A stretch of 64,000 bases of DNA from Enterobacter ludwigii (lineage in GTDB: Bacteria > Pseudomonadota > Gammaproteobacteria > Enterobacterales > Enterobacteriaceae), in NCBI RefSeq assembly GCF_001750725.1, contig NZ_CP017279.1:2232001-2296000 (forward strand). Reading direction: 5' to 3'. The notes beneath the pieces are model-generated. The model searched no databases and was not told where the DNA came from. It worked only from the letters and a program-made list of their open reading frames with translations. The position numbers and the translations under genes are program-made. Shown here in pieces: positions 1 to 9,297 of this stretch. Positions within the stretch are counted from its first letter, which is position 1; each line of letters opens with the position of its first letter.

Positions 1-400
1 GGTGCACCAGAATGGTGGCGATAATCTGCGGGTGCTCCTCGCGAATAAGATCGAACACCGCCTGCGGATCCATAAAGTTCAGTGTCTCAATACCGTTGGT
101 TCCCTGATGGGTATCCAGCAGATCTTCGAGCAGCGACGAGGCGCGCTCTTCGCCCAGCGCCTTCACCAGCACGCTGCGCAGATAGTCGTTGGTGTTAAGG
201 CTCAGCGCGGCATACTCACTGGAATCGTTCTTAAACTCTTCCAGCACCGCAGCCATCTGATCGTGGGTAAAGCCCGCAATATTGACCATGGAGGCGCTGA
301 TCTGCTTTACCTCGTGGGCGTTGAGGTGTTTAAACACCTCCGCAGCGAGGACATCTCCCAGCGTCAGCATGACGATGGCGCTTTTTTCTGAGGCATTCAT
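1..400 (-). CDS. fliG: Flagellar motor switch protein FliG, N-terminal part (cut by window edge)
   Basis: FliG forms the upper part of the flagellar C-ring. It binds the MS-ring protein FliF through its N-terminal domain, and the MotA stator through its C-terminal domain. About 133 codons are visible on the minus strand and the frame runs off the left edge. Family stretches that can be read are AAEVFKHL (about residues 19-26), NDYLRSVLVKALGEERA and, at the cut end, HPQIIATILVH, all close to the E. coli protein. The ATG at 398-400 overlaps the fliF stop codon (TAATG), which indicates translational coupling. The extreme N-terminus, before AAEVFKHL, is shorter and differs from the E. coli form as I recall it. 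Identification is firm; the C-terminal domain cannot be judged here. Confidence 0.93.
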   Translation of the reverse strand, partial: MNASEKSAIVMLTLGDVLAAEVFKHLNAHEVKQISASMVNIAGFTHDQMAAVLEEFKNDSSEYAALSLNTNDYLRSVLVKALGEERASSLLEDLLDTHQGTNGIETLNFMDPQAVFDLIREEHPQIIATILVH

Positions 401-2079
401 TATTTTGGCTCCTTACTCATCCACTGACGAATAACCAGGGCGATCACGCGTGGCTCCTGCTCCGCCAGCTCACGCAGCTGTTGACCATTGAGTTCGGTAT
501 CCACCCGCTGCTGCGCGCGGTCGCGCATCTCTTTTTCGGCAGCACGCTTTTTCGCTGCCTGTTGCTCTTCGCGGGCCTCTTTCTCCATCTCCAGACGGCG
601 AATCGTCGTTTCCTGATGACGGATCCAGGCCGGCTGCACCAGCTTGCGCCACATAATCCAGGCGATAATCGCAATTACCAGGTAACGGGCAATCGCCATA
701 AGCAGCGTGTAGAAACTTTCCTGCTCCCAGAATGGCGGTACTGGCTCTTCCACCACGCCATTAAAGGCTGAGTTGAGAATGTTGACGCTGTCACCGCGCG
801 TGGCGTTATAGCCAATCGCCTCTTTCACCAGCGCATTAATGCGGGTGAGCTCCGCCTCGCCGATCGGTCCCGGCTTGCCCTCTTCGCCCTGCGGTAAATG
901 GTTGATAACCACCGCGACCGAGAGACGCTGGATACGTCCGGCATTGGATTTGGTGTGGGTCAGCGTGCGATCCACCTCAAAGTTCGTCGTTTCATCACTG
1001 CGGTTGTTATAAGGCTGCGCGGGTTCATTGCTGCTCCCGGTGCCTGCGGCTTTCTCTGTTTTGTCATCCGCGGGTGTGTTGAGCGGCTGCGTGATCGGCG
1101 CGGTGGCCGGGGCGGGCGGCGTATTACTCAACGCTCCCGGCACGCCTCCTGCGCCACGGCGGTTACCTTGTTCTGCGAGGCTTGCCTGGCGGCTGCGGAT
1201 TGCCATCTTTTGCGGATCGGCATTTGGCTGATACTGCTCCTGCGTCTGCTCCTGCTCGGTGAAATCAATCTGCGCCGTCACCTGTGCCCGAATGTTTTCA
1301 TCCCCCACCAGCGGTGCAAGAATGCGCTGGATACGCTGCTGATAGTCGCTCTCAATTTCATTGGTGTATTTAAGATGCGCCGTTTGCAGACCGCGCAAGC
1401 CGCTCTGGGTCAGAAGATTGCCGCGCTGATCGACAATGGTGACGCTCTCGGCGGCCAGCCCGGTAACCGCGCTGGAAATAAGATGGGTAATGGCGACCAC
1501 CTGGGCATCATCCAGAGTACGTCCCTGGAGCAGATTGACGGTGACCGATGCGGTCGGTTTTTTCTGTTCGCGCACAAACATCGACGGCTTCGGCGTCGCC
1601 AGATGGACGCGAGCACTCTGAATGGGTCCGAGGTTCTCAATAGTGCGAGCCAGTTCTCCTTCCAGCGCACGCTGATAGTTCACCTGCTCGGTAAACTGGC
1701 TGATGCCAAACTTTTCCTGATCCAGCAATTCAAAGCCTACCGAGCCGCCTTTTGGCAACCCCTGCTGGGCCAGCTTCATGCGCACCTCATGCACCTGCGA
1801 TCCCGGTACCATGATGACGCCACCCGGCGTGTCAATTCGGTAAGGGATATTGAGCTGCGTTAACTGCGCGACAATCGCACCGCCCTCTTCATCACTGATG
1901 TTGCTAAACAGCACCCGGTAATCCGGCTCTTTTGCCCAGAACATCAGGGCGATGATGACGGAAAGCGCCGCGGCGCCGCAAATCACCAGCAAGAGTTTCG
2001 GGCTGCCGCGCAATGCGCTCAGCATCGATTTAATTCGCTCTGCGGGATTATTCGTTAATTCATTTAGTGTGGCACTCAT
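400..2079 (-). CDS. fliF: Flagellar MS-ring protein FliF
   Basis: FliF forms the MS ring in the inner membrane, the base on which rotor, export gate and rod assemble. The 559-residue product has the usual family length. A first membrane segment lies near residues 29-48 and a second near 457-477. The periplasmic ring-building part lies between them, with the hallmark stretch GFELLDQEKFGISQF and a Pro/Ala/Thr-rich insertion near residues 310-360. The C-terminal 82 residues start with a charged, probably helical segment and end in RVIALVIRQW, the conserved FliG-binding tail. It is followed directly by fliG with overlapping stop and start codons, and it diverges from fliE across about 264 bp, as in E. 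coli. No frameshift or missing region is seen. Confidence 0.97.
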   Translation of the reverse strand: MSATLNELTNNPAERIKSMLSALRGSPKLLLVICGAAALSVIIALMFWAKEPDYRVLFSNISDEEGGAIVAQLTQLNIPYRIDTPGGVIMVPGSQVHEVRMKLAQQGLPKGGSVGFELLDQEKFGISQFTEQVNYQRALEGELARTIENLGPIQSARVHLATPKPSMFVREQKKPTASVTVNLLQGRTLDDAQVVAITHLISSAVTGLAAESVTIVDQRGNLLTQSGLRGLQTAHLKYTNEIESDYQQRIQRILAPLVGDENIRAQVTAQIDFTEQEQTQEQYQPNADPQKMAIRSRQASLAEQGNRRGAGGVPGALSNTPPAPATAPITQPLNTPADDKTEKAAGTGSSNEPAQPYNNRSDETTNFEVDRTLTHTKSNAGRIQRLSVAVVINHLPQGEEGKPGPIGEAELTRINALVKEAIGYNATRGDSVNILNSAFNGVVEEPVPPFWEQESFYTLLMAIARYLVIAIIAWIMWRKLVQPAWIRHQETTIRRLEMEKEAREEQQAAKKRAAEKEMRDRAQQRVDTELNGQQLRELAEQEPRVIALVIRQWMSKEPK

Positions 2080-2343
2080 GCCGTATTCCTGTATGAAATA
2101 GCACGCATCAGCGATGCGCGTCAGCTCACGTAATTCGCGAGAGTGATGTCGACGATTTCAAAAATATAAGAATTTTCAGGCGGGCATTATCGTCTGAAAG
2201 GCATTTTTTTTAAGGATAAATAAGCTCAAAGTTCTGTCGGCTTATTGGATTTTCTGACGTTTTTATTCACGTGTTAAGCTGTCGACGTTTAAAAGATGTG
2301 CAACCAACACCCGTTTTTTATCTCTTCAATCAGGAATTGAACA

Positions 2344-2667
2344 ATGTCAGCAACTTTAATGCGTGGCGTACTCGATCAAATTCAGACGCAGACGCAGCAG
2401 GTCAGTGGCCCGTCGAACCTGCGTAAAACCTCGCACGGCGACATGCCCTCGTTTTCTGATGCGTTATTTAACAGCATTAATGAAATAAATAAAACGCAGG
2501 TCGATGCGAAAACCAAAACACAGCAATGGATGTCCGGAAGTAGCGATATCGGCCTGAATGATGTAATGCTGGCAATGCAGAAATCTTCTATTTCATTCAG
2601 TTTTGGCATGCAGGCGCGGAATAAAATGATCGGCGCCTATCAGGAAATAATGAACACCCCGGTTTAA
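2344..2667 (+). CDS. fliE: Flagellar hook-basal body protein FliE
   Basis: FliE is a small rod-adaptor protein that joins the MS ring and export gate to the proximal rod. The product has 107 residues (about 104 in E. coli). Its C-terminal half carries the recognisable LNDVMLAMQKSSISF...ARNKMIGAYQEIM pattern, while the N-terminal half is variable and polar. A purine-rich AGGAA lies about nine bases before the ATG. The gene diverges from fliF, which is the normal arrangement. What is unusual is what follows: only 16 bp separate its stop from cheR. In E. coli fliE is a single-gene unit and cheR lies in another operon. Here fliE appears to be the first gene of the che-flh operon. Confidence 0.95.
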   Translation: MSATLMRGVLDQIQTQTQQVSGPSNLRKTSHGDMPSFSDALFNSINEINKTQVDAKTKTQQWMSGSSDIGLNDVMLAMQKSSISFSFGMQARNKMIGAYQEIMNTPV

Positions 2668-2683
2668 GGCCAATCCACTTTCT

Positions 2684-3538
2684 ATGAGTGAAATTAACAG
2701 CATTCCTGCACGCTTATCCCTTAATACGCTCTCTTTATCTGACAGCGAATTACAGCGTGTCGGCAAATTAATTTATAAGCGCGCGGGAATTGTCGTCAAC
2801 GCCCAAAAGCGAGAGATGATTTTTAATCGTCTCTCGCGTCGCGTCCGTACGCTGGCGTTCACCAGCTTCAGCGAGTACATCGGCCTGCTTGAATCGCATT
2901 CAGAACATCCGGAGTGGCAAAACTTTATTAATGCGCTCACCACTAATCTGACCTCCTTTTTCCGCGAATCCTATCACTTTCCGATTCTGGCGGAACATGC
3001 GCGCACACGAGGCAACGGCTATCGCGTCTGGTGTACCGCCGCGTCTACCGGCGAAGAACCTTGCTCTATCGCCATAACGCTGGATGAGAAACTGGGGGCC
3101 GCCATCGGCGGGCCGCGCGTGTGGGCGTCGGATATCGACACTGACGTGCTGACCAAAGCGGAAGCCGGTGTCTATCGCCTGAGCGATCTGGATTCCCTGA
3201 CGCTGGCGCAAAAGCGCCACTATTTTCTGCGTGGCGCAGGGGATAACAGTGAGTGGGTCAAAGCGAAGCGGGAACTGCTGTCGGCTATCCATTATCAGCA
3301 ACTTAATTTGCTGGATGAGACGTGGTCCGTACCGGGTCCCTTTGACGCCATTTTTTGCCGCAACGTCATGATTTATTTCGACGCGACGACCCAGCAGCGT
3401 CTGTTGCAGCGTTTTGCCCGCTTACTTAAGCCGGGCGGTCTGCTGTTTGTGGGCCATTCAGAACACTTTACGCATTCACATATTCCGCTGCGCCTGCGCG
3501 GGCAGTCGGTATATGAACTGACGGAGACAATACGGTGA
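2684..3538 (+). CDS. cheR: Chemoreceptor methyltransferase CheR
   Basis: CheR transfers methyl groups from S-adenosylmethionine to receptor glutamates and so sets chemotactic adaptation. The 284-residue protein has the two-domain layout of the family: a helical N-terminal domain up to about residue 90, and a SAM-binding Rossmann domain. Diagnostic stretches are LTTNLTSFFRE, the SAM-binding CTAASTGEEPCSIA, WASDIDTDVL, FDAIFCRNVMIYF and the C-terminal LRGQSVYEL. The stop overlaps the GTG start of cheB, so the two antagonistic adaptation enzymes are probably translated in step. No receptor gene (tar/tap), cheA or cheW lies between fliE and cheR, unlike the E. coli meche operon. Confidence 0.96.
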   Translation: MSEINSIPARLSLNTLSLSDSELQRVGKLIYKRAGIVVNAQKREMIFNRLSRRVRTLAFTSFSEYIGLLESHSEHPEWQNFINALTTNLTSFFRESYHFPILAEHARTRGNGYRVWCTAASTGEEPCSIAITLDEKLGAAIGGPRVWASDIDTDVLTKAEAGVYRLSDLDSLTLAQKRHYFLRGAGDNSEWVKAKRELLSAIHYQQLNLLDETWSVPGPFDAIFCRNVMIYFDATTQQRLLQRFARLLKPGGLLFVGHSEHFTHSHIPLRLRGQSVYELTETIR

Positions 3539-4590
3539 GCCCAATTCGCGTGCTGGCGGTCGATGATTCAGCCCTGATGCGTAACATGCTAAGCGCGGTA
3601 GTGAATCAGCAGCCTGATATGGAAATGGCAGGAACAGCGCCGGATGCGTTTATTGCACGTGAGCTGATCAAACAGCTGAATCCGGATGTGCTGACGCTGG
3701 ATATTGACATGCCGCGTATGGATGGGCTGGAGTTTCTCTCCCGCCTGATGCGCCTGCGCCCCATGCCGGTCATTATGATCTCCTCCCTGACCACGCGAGG
3801 CTCAAAGGCCACCCTGAGCGCGCTTGAACACGGTGCGGTCGACTTTCTGCCTAAGCCGGAACATCGCGCCGCAGAAAACATTGAGAGCTGGGGCCAACAG
3901 GTGGTCGAGAAGATCCGCATTGCCGCTCGCGCAAAGCTGAACCTGCGCAGTCAGCGCACTCGTCCCATACTGGCCGGAATACCTGTCCGCCAGCAAAGCA
4001 TTATTGCAATAGGCTCATCAACGGGCGGTACCGAAGCCCTGCGTCAGGTTTTGATGCCGCTTCCCGTCAGCACCCCGGGGATCGTTATCGCCCAGCATAT
4101 GCCATCAGGGTTTACTCACTCGTTTGCCCAACGCCTTGACTCCTTGTGCCAGATTGCCGTGCGCGAAGCGCAGGACGGTGAGCCCGTCTTGCCCGGCACG
4201 GCCCTGATAGCGCCAGGCGATCGGCATATGGAAATCATCGGCCAGGACAATGGCTATCGGGTGAGGCTCAGCGATGCGCCCGCGGTCAACCGCCACCGTC
4301 CGTCGGTGGATGTTCTGTTTGATTCAGTGGCCCGTCAGGCCAGCAAACATGCCAGCGCCGCGCTCCTGACCGGCATGGGCGCCGATGGCGCGCGTGGTCT
4401 GCTGCATTTGCGGCAAACCGGTGCGTTTACGCTGGCGCAAAGCGAAGCAACCTGTGTGGTCTTCGGTATGCCCCGCGAAGCTATCGCCCTCGGCGGCGCG
4501 AAAAAGGTCGTCGACCTTGACGATATCAGCCAGTGCCTGCTGGACAGTTTTCATTATAAAAATGCATCCACAAAGGATGTCAGACGTTAA
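3535..4590 (+). CDS. cheB: Chemotaxis methylesterase/deamidase CheB
   Basis: CheB removes receptor methyl esters and deamidates glutamines, and is activated by phosphorylation from CheA. The N-terminal receiver domain has the acidic pair D10/D11, the phospho-acceptor D56 in LDIDMPRMDG and K107. After a linker of about residues 130-155 comes the esterase domain with GSSTGGTE (nucleophile S162), QHMP (H188) and GMGADGA (D285), the expected Ser-His-Asp triad. The 351-residue length matches the family. The start is a GTG whose last two bases belong to the cheR stop. cheY follows 12 bp downstream behind a clear AAGGAG. Confidence 0.96.
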   Translation: MSPIRVLAVDDSALMRNMLSAVVNQQPDMEMAGTAPDAFIARELIKQLNPDVLTLDIDMPRMDGLEFLSRLMRLRPMPVIMISSLTTRGSKATLSALEHGAVDFLPKPEHRAAENIESWGQQVVEKIRIAARAKLNLRSQRTRPILAGIPVRQQSIIAIGSSTGGTEALRQVLMPLPVSTPGIVIAQHMPSGFTHSFAQRLDSLCQIAVREAQDGEPVLPGTALIAPGDRHMEIIGQDNGYRVRLSDAPAVNRHRPSVDVLFDSVARQASKHASAALLTGMGADGARGLLHLRQTGAFTLAQSEATCVVFGMPREAIALGGAKKVVDLDDISQCLLDSFHYKNASTKDVRR

Positions 4591-4602
4591 GGAGTTTCAC
4601 CC

Positions 4603-4989
4603 ATGTCAGATAAAAACCTGCGTTTTCTGGTGGTGGACGATTTCGCCACTATGCGACGCATCGTACGTAACCTGCTGCAGGATCTGGGCTACAAGCACAT
4701 TGATGAGGCCGAAGACGGTCAGGATGCGCTCAACAAACTGCGTGCCAGCAATTTCGATTTCGTAGTAAGCGACTGGAACATGCCGAACGTCGACGGACTC
4801 GAGCTGCTTAAAACCATTCGCGCCGATGCCGGCATGGCAAAACTGCCCGTGCTCATGGTCACCGCTGAAGCGAAAAAAGAGAACATTATCGCGGCCGCTC
4901 AGGCGGGTGCGAATGGTTACATCGTCAAGCCTTTCACCGCCGTTACGCTGGAAGAAAAGCTGGGCAAAATCTTTGAAAAACTCGGGTAA
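4603..4989 (+). CDS. cheY: Chemotaxis response regulator CheY
   Basis: CheY is the single-domain response regulator that, once phosphorylated by CheA, binds FliM/FliN and changes motor direction. The 128 residues keep every functional position with E. coli numbering: D12, D13, the phospho-acceptor D57 (VVSDWNMP), T87 ([11 protein letters not shown]), Y106 and K109 (YIVKPFT). A strong AAGGAG lies upstream of the ATG. The gene sits between cheB and cheZ. The protein is highly conserved, so it should work with a standard CheA, though cheA is not in this window. Confidence 0.97.
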   Translation: MSDKNLRFLVVDDFATMRRIVRNLLQDLGYKHIDEAEDGQDALNKLRASNFDFVVSDWNMPNVDGLELLKTIRADAGMAKLPVLMVTAEAKKENIIAAAQAGANGYIVKPFTAVTLEEKLGKIFEKLG

Positions 4990-4991
4990 CG

Positions 4992-5633
4992 ATGATGAGC
5001 ACCCCGTTAAATATGCAGGCGGATAACGCCAAAGATATCTTTTTACGTATCGGACAACTGACCCGCCTGCTGCGCGACAGCATGGCCAACCTCGGGCTGG
5101 AGCAGGCTATCATGGAGGTGGCTGACGCGTTCCCTAACACACGCGACCGCCTGAACTACGTGGTAGGTAAAACCTCTCAGGCCGCCGATCGTGCCCTCAC
5201 CAGCGTAGAAGTGGCGCGTCCACTTCAGGAAGGGTTAAGCGAGAACGCGTCACAACTGACCGAACGCTGGGATGCATGGTTCGAGGAGCCACAGCCGCTT
5301 GACGAGGCCCGTGAACTGGTAAAAGCGACCCGTACGTTCTTGCACACCGTGCCGGATATCACTCAGCAGACCAACCGTCAGTTAACCGAAATCATGATGG
5401 CTCAGGATTTCCAGGATCTGACCGGCCAGGTACTGCAAAGCCTGATGCAGGTTATCGAGACGGTAGAAAAAGAGCTTATCAGCGTTCTGGTTGAGAACAT
5501 GACCGAGCGCGATGCCGATGCTGAAAACGGTGACGATCATCTGAAAAACGGTCCACAGATTGATACCAGCGTGGAAGGTATTGTCGCCTCGCAGGAGCAG
5601 GTGGACGATTTGCTGGAGTCACTCGGCTTCTAA
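4992..5633 (+). CDS. cheZ: CheY-P phosphatase CheZ
   Basis: CheZ speeds dephosphorylation of CheY-P and so ends the tumble signal. The 213-residue protein has the long helical hairpin of the family. The active-site stretch AQDFQDLTGQVLQ supplies D142 and Q146, equivalent to D143/Q147 of E. coli. The C-terminal peptide QVDDLLESLGF is the conserved CheY-docking helix. The start is two bases after the cheY stop, and an ATGATG offers two adjacent start choices that differ by one residue. flhB follows after 18 bp. Confidence 0.96.
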   Translation: MMSTPLNMQADNAKDIFLRIGQLTRLLRDSMANLGLEQAIMEVADAFPNTRDRLNYVVGKTSQAADRALTSVEVARPLQEGLSENASQLTERWDAWFEEPQPLDEARELVKATRTFLHTVPDITQQTNRQLTEIMMAQDFQDLTGQVLQSLMQVIETVEKELISVLVENMTERDADAENGDDHLKNGPQIDTSVEGIVASQEQVDDLLESLGF

Positions 5634-5651
5634 TCACGCCGGGCTTATGCC

Positions 5652-6797
5652 ATGTCAGAAGAAAACGACAGCGAAAAAACAGAAGACCCCACACCCCACC
5701 GAAAGCAAAAAGCGCGTGAAGAGGGCCAGGTTCCCCGCTCGCGCGAGCTGACAAGCCTTTCCATGCTGCTGGCAGGATGGGGGTTGCTGCTCGTGGGCGG
5801 AAATTACCTGGCAACGCAACTGCAGCATTTGCTGCATAACGGCTTAACGTTCGACCGGCTGCTGGTCAGCGATCCTCAGCATATGTTGCACCATGCGGCC
5901 GCGTTACTGGGAATGGCGTTTCTGGCGATCCTGCCGTTCGTCGGCGGGCTGTTTATTACTGCCCTCGTCACGCCGTCAATTATTGGCGGCCTGAATATGA
6001 GTGCCAAAGCCATCAAATTTAACCTTAAGAAGCTCAACCCCCTGAGCGGCATTAAGCGTCTGTTCTCCGGCCAAATGGTGTCGGAAATGGTGAAGAGCAT
6101 TCTGAAGGTTTTGCTGGCGGGGATCGGTGGCGGGCTGTTTTTGTGGTTGAACAAAGCGAAGTTTATCAACCTGATTTTTGAACCTTTGGGCATGGCGCTT
6201 GCGGATATCAGCGCCCTGCTGATTGGCTGCATGCTGGTCATTATTTTATCGCTTATCCCGATGGTGGCCTTCGACGTGATTTACCAGCTCTGGAGCAACT
6301 TCAAGAAGCTGCGCATGAGCCTCAAAGAGATCAAAGACGAATTCAAAAATCAGGAAGGCGACCCGCAGATCAAAGCACGAGTCCGCCAGCTGCAACGTCA
6401 GATGGCGCAGCAAAGAATGATGACCGATGTTCCCACCGCCGATGTGGTGGTGAACAACCCGACCCACTATTCGGTGGCCCTGAAGTACCAGGAGGGAGCA
6501 ATGGGCGCCCCGATGGTGGTTGCCAGCGGCAGTGGGCTGATTGCCCTGCGTATTCGCGAGCTGGCCGAAGAGAACCGGGTTCCCATGCTGGAGGCACCGC
6601 CACTGGCGCGCGCCCTGTATCGCCATTGTGACCCGGGCACGCCGGTTCCCGCCGAGCTGTATAGCGCGGTGGCCGAAGTGCTGGCCTGGGTTTATGGCCT
6701 GAAGCGCTGGCGTAAAGGCTATGGCTCACGTCCGCTGACACCTAAAGATCTTCCCGTCCCCGCGACGATGGATTTTGTACAAGAGAGTAGAGAGTGA
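5652..6797 (+). CDS. flhB: Flagellar export gate protein FlhB
   Basis: FlhB is the substrate-specificity switch of the flagellar type III export apparatus. The 381-residue protein has an N-terminal cytoplasmic stretch with the typical SEKTEDPTPHRKQKAREEGQ start, four hydrophobic segments between about residues 35 and 210, and a cytoplasmic domain with the autocleavage motif NPTH at 269-272. An intact NPTH implies normal switching from rod/hook to filament export. Another ATG five bases upstream is out of frame. The stop codon overlaps the beginning of flhA. Confidence 0.97.
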   Translation: MSEENDSEKTEDPTPHRKQKAREEGQVPRSRELTSLSMLLAGWGLLLVGGNYLATQLQHLLHNGLTFDRLLVSDPQHMLHHAAALLGMAFLAILPFVGGLFITALVTPSIIGGLNMSAKAIKFNLKKLNPLSGIKRLFSGQMVSEMVKSILKVLLAGIGGGLFLWLNKAKFINLIFEPLGMALADISALLIGCMLVIILSLIPMVAFDVIYQLWSNFKKLRMSLKEIKDEFKNQEGDPQIKARVRQLQRQMAQQRMMTDVPTADVVVNNPTHYSVALKYQEGAMGAPMVVASGSGLIALRIRELAEENRVPMLEAPPLARALYRHCDPGTPVPAELYSAVAEVLAWVYGLKRWRKGYGSRPLTPKDLPVPATMDFVQESRE

Positions 6798-8890
6798 TGG
6801 CCAATATCGCCACCAAGTTACGATTACCCAACATGAAGGAAACCCAGTGGCAAGTGCTGGCCGGGCCGGTATTGATCATGACCATCCTGGCGATGATGAT
6901 CCTGCCGCTGCCCACCTTTGTGCTGGACCTGCTGTTTACCTTCAATATCGTCCTGGCGATCATGATTTTGCTGGTCGCCATGTTTACCCAGAACACGCTG
7001 GAGTTTTCCGCTTTTCCTACGGTCCTGCTGTTCTCGACCTTGCTGCGCCTGGCGCTAAACGTGGCCTCCACGCGTGTGATCCTGATGAACGGTCATACCG
7101 GTTCCGAAGCGGCAGGCCAGGTAGTGGAGGCCTTTGGTCACTTCCTGGTGGGCGGCAACTTCGCCATCGGGATCATCGTCTTTGTCATCCTGATCATCAT
7201 TAACTTTATGGTCATCACGAAAGGTGCAGGACGTATCGCAGAAGTTGGTGCTCGTTTCTCACTGGACGGAATGCCGGGTAAACAGATGGCAATTGACGCC
7301 GATCTTAATGCCGGATTGATTGGAGAAGACGAAGCCAAACGCCGTCGTAAAGAGGTCACACAGGAAGCTGATTTCTACGGCTCGATGGACGGTGCCAGCA
7401 AGTTTGTGCGCGGTGATGCCATCGCGGGACTGTTGATTATGGCGATCAACATCATCGGCGGACTGGTGATCGGCGTCATGCAACATGATATGACCGTGGG
7501 TCTGGCAGGTGAAACCTACACCCTGCTGACCATTGGCGATGGGCTGGTGGCGCAGATCCCCGGGCTGGTGATTTCTACCGCCGCAGGGGTGGTGGTGACC
7601 CGCGTGGCAAACGATCAGGACGTGGGTGAGCAGATGGTTGGCCAGCTGTTTACCTCTCCGCGCGTGATTGTTCTCGCCGCAGGCGTCATTGGAATGCTGG
7701 GCATGATCCCCGGAATGCCGAATTTTGTCTTCCTGCTGTTTACCGTGACGTTACTGGCCATCGCCTGGTGGTTGCGTGGCCGCGAAGGTGAGACGAAAAA
7801 ATCCAGCACGGCGCAGGCAAATTCAGACATTACCGACGCCGAGGTGGCCCAGGTGAACGAAGCCACGTGGTCCGACGTACAAATGGAAGACATGCTGGGT
7901 CTGGAAGTCGGTTACCGACTGATTCCAATGGTGGATCATGAGCAGCAGGGCCAGTTGCTGACACGTGTGCGTGGGATCCGCAAGAAATTTGCCCAGCAGA
8001 TGGGCTTCTTGCCTCCTGCCGTGCATATTCGCGATAACCTGGATTTGGCCCCGACGCATTACCGCATTCTGCTCAAAGGGGTCAATATTGGCCACGGCGA
8101 GGTACAACCAGACCGCTGGATGGCGATCAACCCAGGCTGTGCCGAGGGTGAAGTGCCTGGCACGCCGTGCACGGAGCCGACCTTTGGCCTCCCGGCGCTG
8201 TGGATTGACGAAGTCCATCGCGAACTGGCGCAGACGCTGGGCTACACGGTCGTCGACCCGAGTTCAGTCGTGGCGACGCACCTCAACCATCTGATCAGCA
8301 CCCATACCGACGAGCTGTTTGGTCGTCAGGAGGCGCAACAGCTGCTCGACCAAATCGCCAGACAGTCGCCGAAGCTGATTGAGGATCTGATCCCGGCGGT
8401 CATTAGCCTCACCACCCTGCATAAAGTGCTGCAGAACCTGCTTTCAGAGCGTGTGCCAATCCGCGACATGCGCACCATTATTGATACGCTGGCCGAGTTT
8501 GCCACCGCGCAAAGCGATGCTGATGAGTTGACCGCCCGCGTACGTGCGCGCCTCTCTCGTGCCATTACGCAGCAATGGTTCCCCGGCGAGGACGATATTC
8601 AGCTGATTGGCCTTGATCTCTCGCTGGAGCAGTTGTTGATACAGGCCACCCAGAGCGGCAGCGCCATCGAGCCGGGGATTGCCGAAAACCTGATGAAACA
8701 GACAGAAAAAGCGCTGCTGCATCAGGAAGGATTAGGCGCACCGCCGGTACTGCTGGTGAACCCCGCATTGCGGCTGATGCTGTCGCGTTATCTGCGCCGC
8801 ATCTTCCCTCAACTGGCGGTGCTCTCCAGTCAGGAGATCAATACCCAGCGTAACGTGCGTATGACCTACCTGATTGGAGGCAAAGGATGA
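6797..8890 (+). CDS. flhA: Flagellar export gate protein FlhA
   Basis: FlhA is the largest export-gate component. Its membrane part conducts protons and its cytoplasmic ring docks chaperone-substrate complexes. About eight membrane segments fill the first 330 residues, with the family signature around GRIAEVGARFSLDGMPGKQM and the FHIPEP-type loop with DADLNAGLIGEDEA. The C-terminal half is soluble, with HLNHLI and PIRDMRTI. I place the start at the ATG at 6797 (MANIATKL), which overlaps the flhB stop; a GTG one codon upstream is possible but less likely. The product is 697 residues, slightly longer than in E. coli. The overlap with flhE also shows tight coupling. Confidence 0.96.
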   Translation: MANIATKLRLPNMKETQWQVLAGPVLIMTILAMMILPLPTFVLDLLFTFNIVLAIMILLVAMFTQNTLEFSAFPTVLLFSTLLRLALNVASTRVILMNGHTGSEAAGQVVEAFGHFLVGGNFAIGIIVFVILIIINFMVITKGAGRIAEVGARFSLDGMPGKQMAIDADLNAGLIGEDEAKRRRKEVTQEADFYGSMDGASKFVRGDAIAGLLIMAINIIGGLVIGVMQHDMTVGLAGETYTLLTIGDGLVAQIPGLVISTAAGVVVTRVANDQDVGEQMVGQLFTSPRVIVLAAGVIGMLGMIPGMPNFVFLLFTVTLLAIAWWLRGREGETKKSSTAQANSDITDAEVAQVNEATWSDVQMEDMLGLEVGYRLIPMVDHEQQGQLLTRVRGIRKKFAQQMGFLPPAVHIRDNLDLAPTHYRILLKGVNIGHGEVQPDRWMAINPGCAEGEVPGTPCTEPTFGLPALWIDEVHRELAQTLGYTVVDPSSVVATHLNHLISTHTDELFGRQEAQQLLDQIARQSPKLIEDLIPAVISLTTLHKVLQNLLSERVPIRDMRTIIDTLAEFATAQSDADELTARVRARLSRAITQQWFPGEDDIQLIGLDLSLEQLLIQATQSGSAIEPGIAENLMKQTEKALLHQEGLGAPPVLLVNPALRLMLSRYLRRIFPQLAVLSSQEINTQRNVRMTYLIGGKG

Positions 8891-9297
8891 GTAAACCGTA
8901 TCTGGCGGGACTCCTTCTGATCTCGCCGTGGGCGCTGGCCGCCAGCGGCAGCTGGAGCAGCGAGAGCTTTGGCGGTACGATGACGCGCGGCCAACAGTCC
9001 GTAAAAAGTAAACCGCTCCATAGCCCTTCTCCCCTTCCTCCTGAGGCACGCGCGACGACTGTTCACTGGAAGATAAAAACGGATGGCCTTACGCCTTCAG
9101 GATTGCGTATTCGACTGTGCAACGCGGCACGCTGTGTGAGATTAGCCGGGTGGGCGGGAGAAATGCCCCTCCCGGCCGGGATTGCGCCAGAAGGACCGTT
9201 TCGGTTTGAATATCATGCCTCTGAAGCAGGGACGCTTCGTTCCCCGTTGACCATACTGAGCAATCAGTTGACGGTGAATTATCACTCCAGCCATTAA
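8887..9297 (+). CDS. flhE: Flagellar protein FlhE (periplasmic)
   Basis: FlhE is a small periplasmic protein encoded after flhA in enteric bacteria; it is not essential for filaments and is thought to limit proton leakage through the export gate. The 136-residue product begins with a clear signal peptide ending around ALAASG. The mature part has GSWSSESFGGTMTRG and two cysteines close together (LCNAARCVRL), consistent with a periplasmic disulfide. Its ATG overlaps the flhA stop (ATGA). A strong terminator-like hairpin follows immediately, so flhE ends the operon that starts at fliE. Confidence 0.93.
   Translation: MSKPYLAGLLLISPWALAASGSWSSESFGGTMTRGQQSVKSKPLHSPSPLPPEARATTVHWKIKTDGLTPSGLRIRLCNAARCVRLAGWAGEMPLPAGIAPEGPFRFEYHASEAGTLRSPLTILSNQLTVNYHSSH

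Noticed and set aside
898..1863. A 321-codon open frame antisense to fliF
   Set aside because: It lies entirely within fliF on the opposite strand, has no family motif, and its composition is explained by the codon use of fliF.
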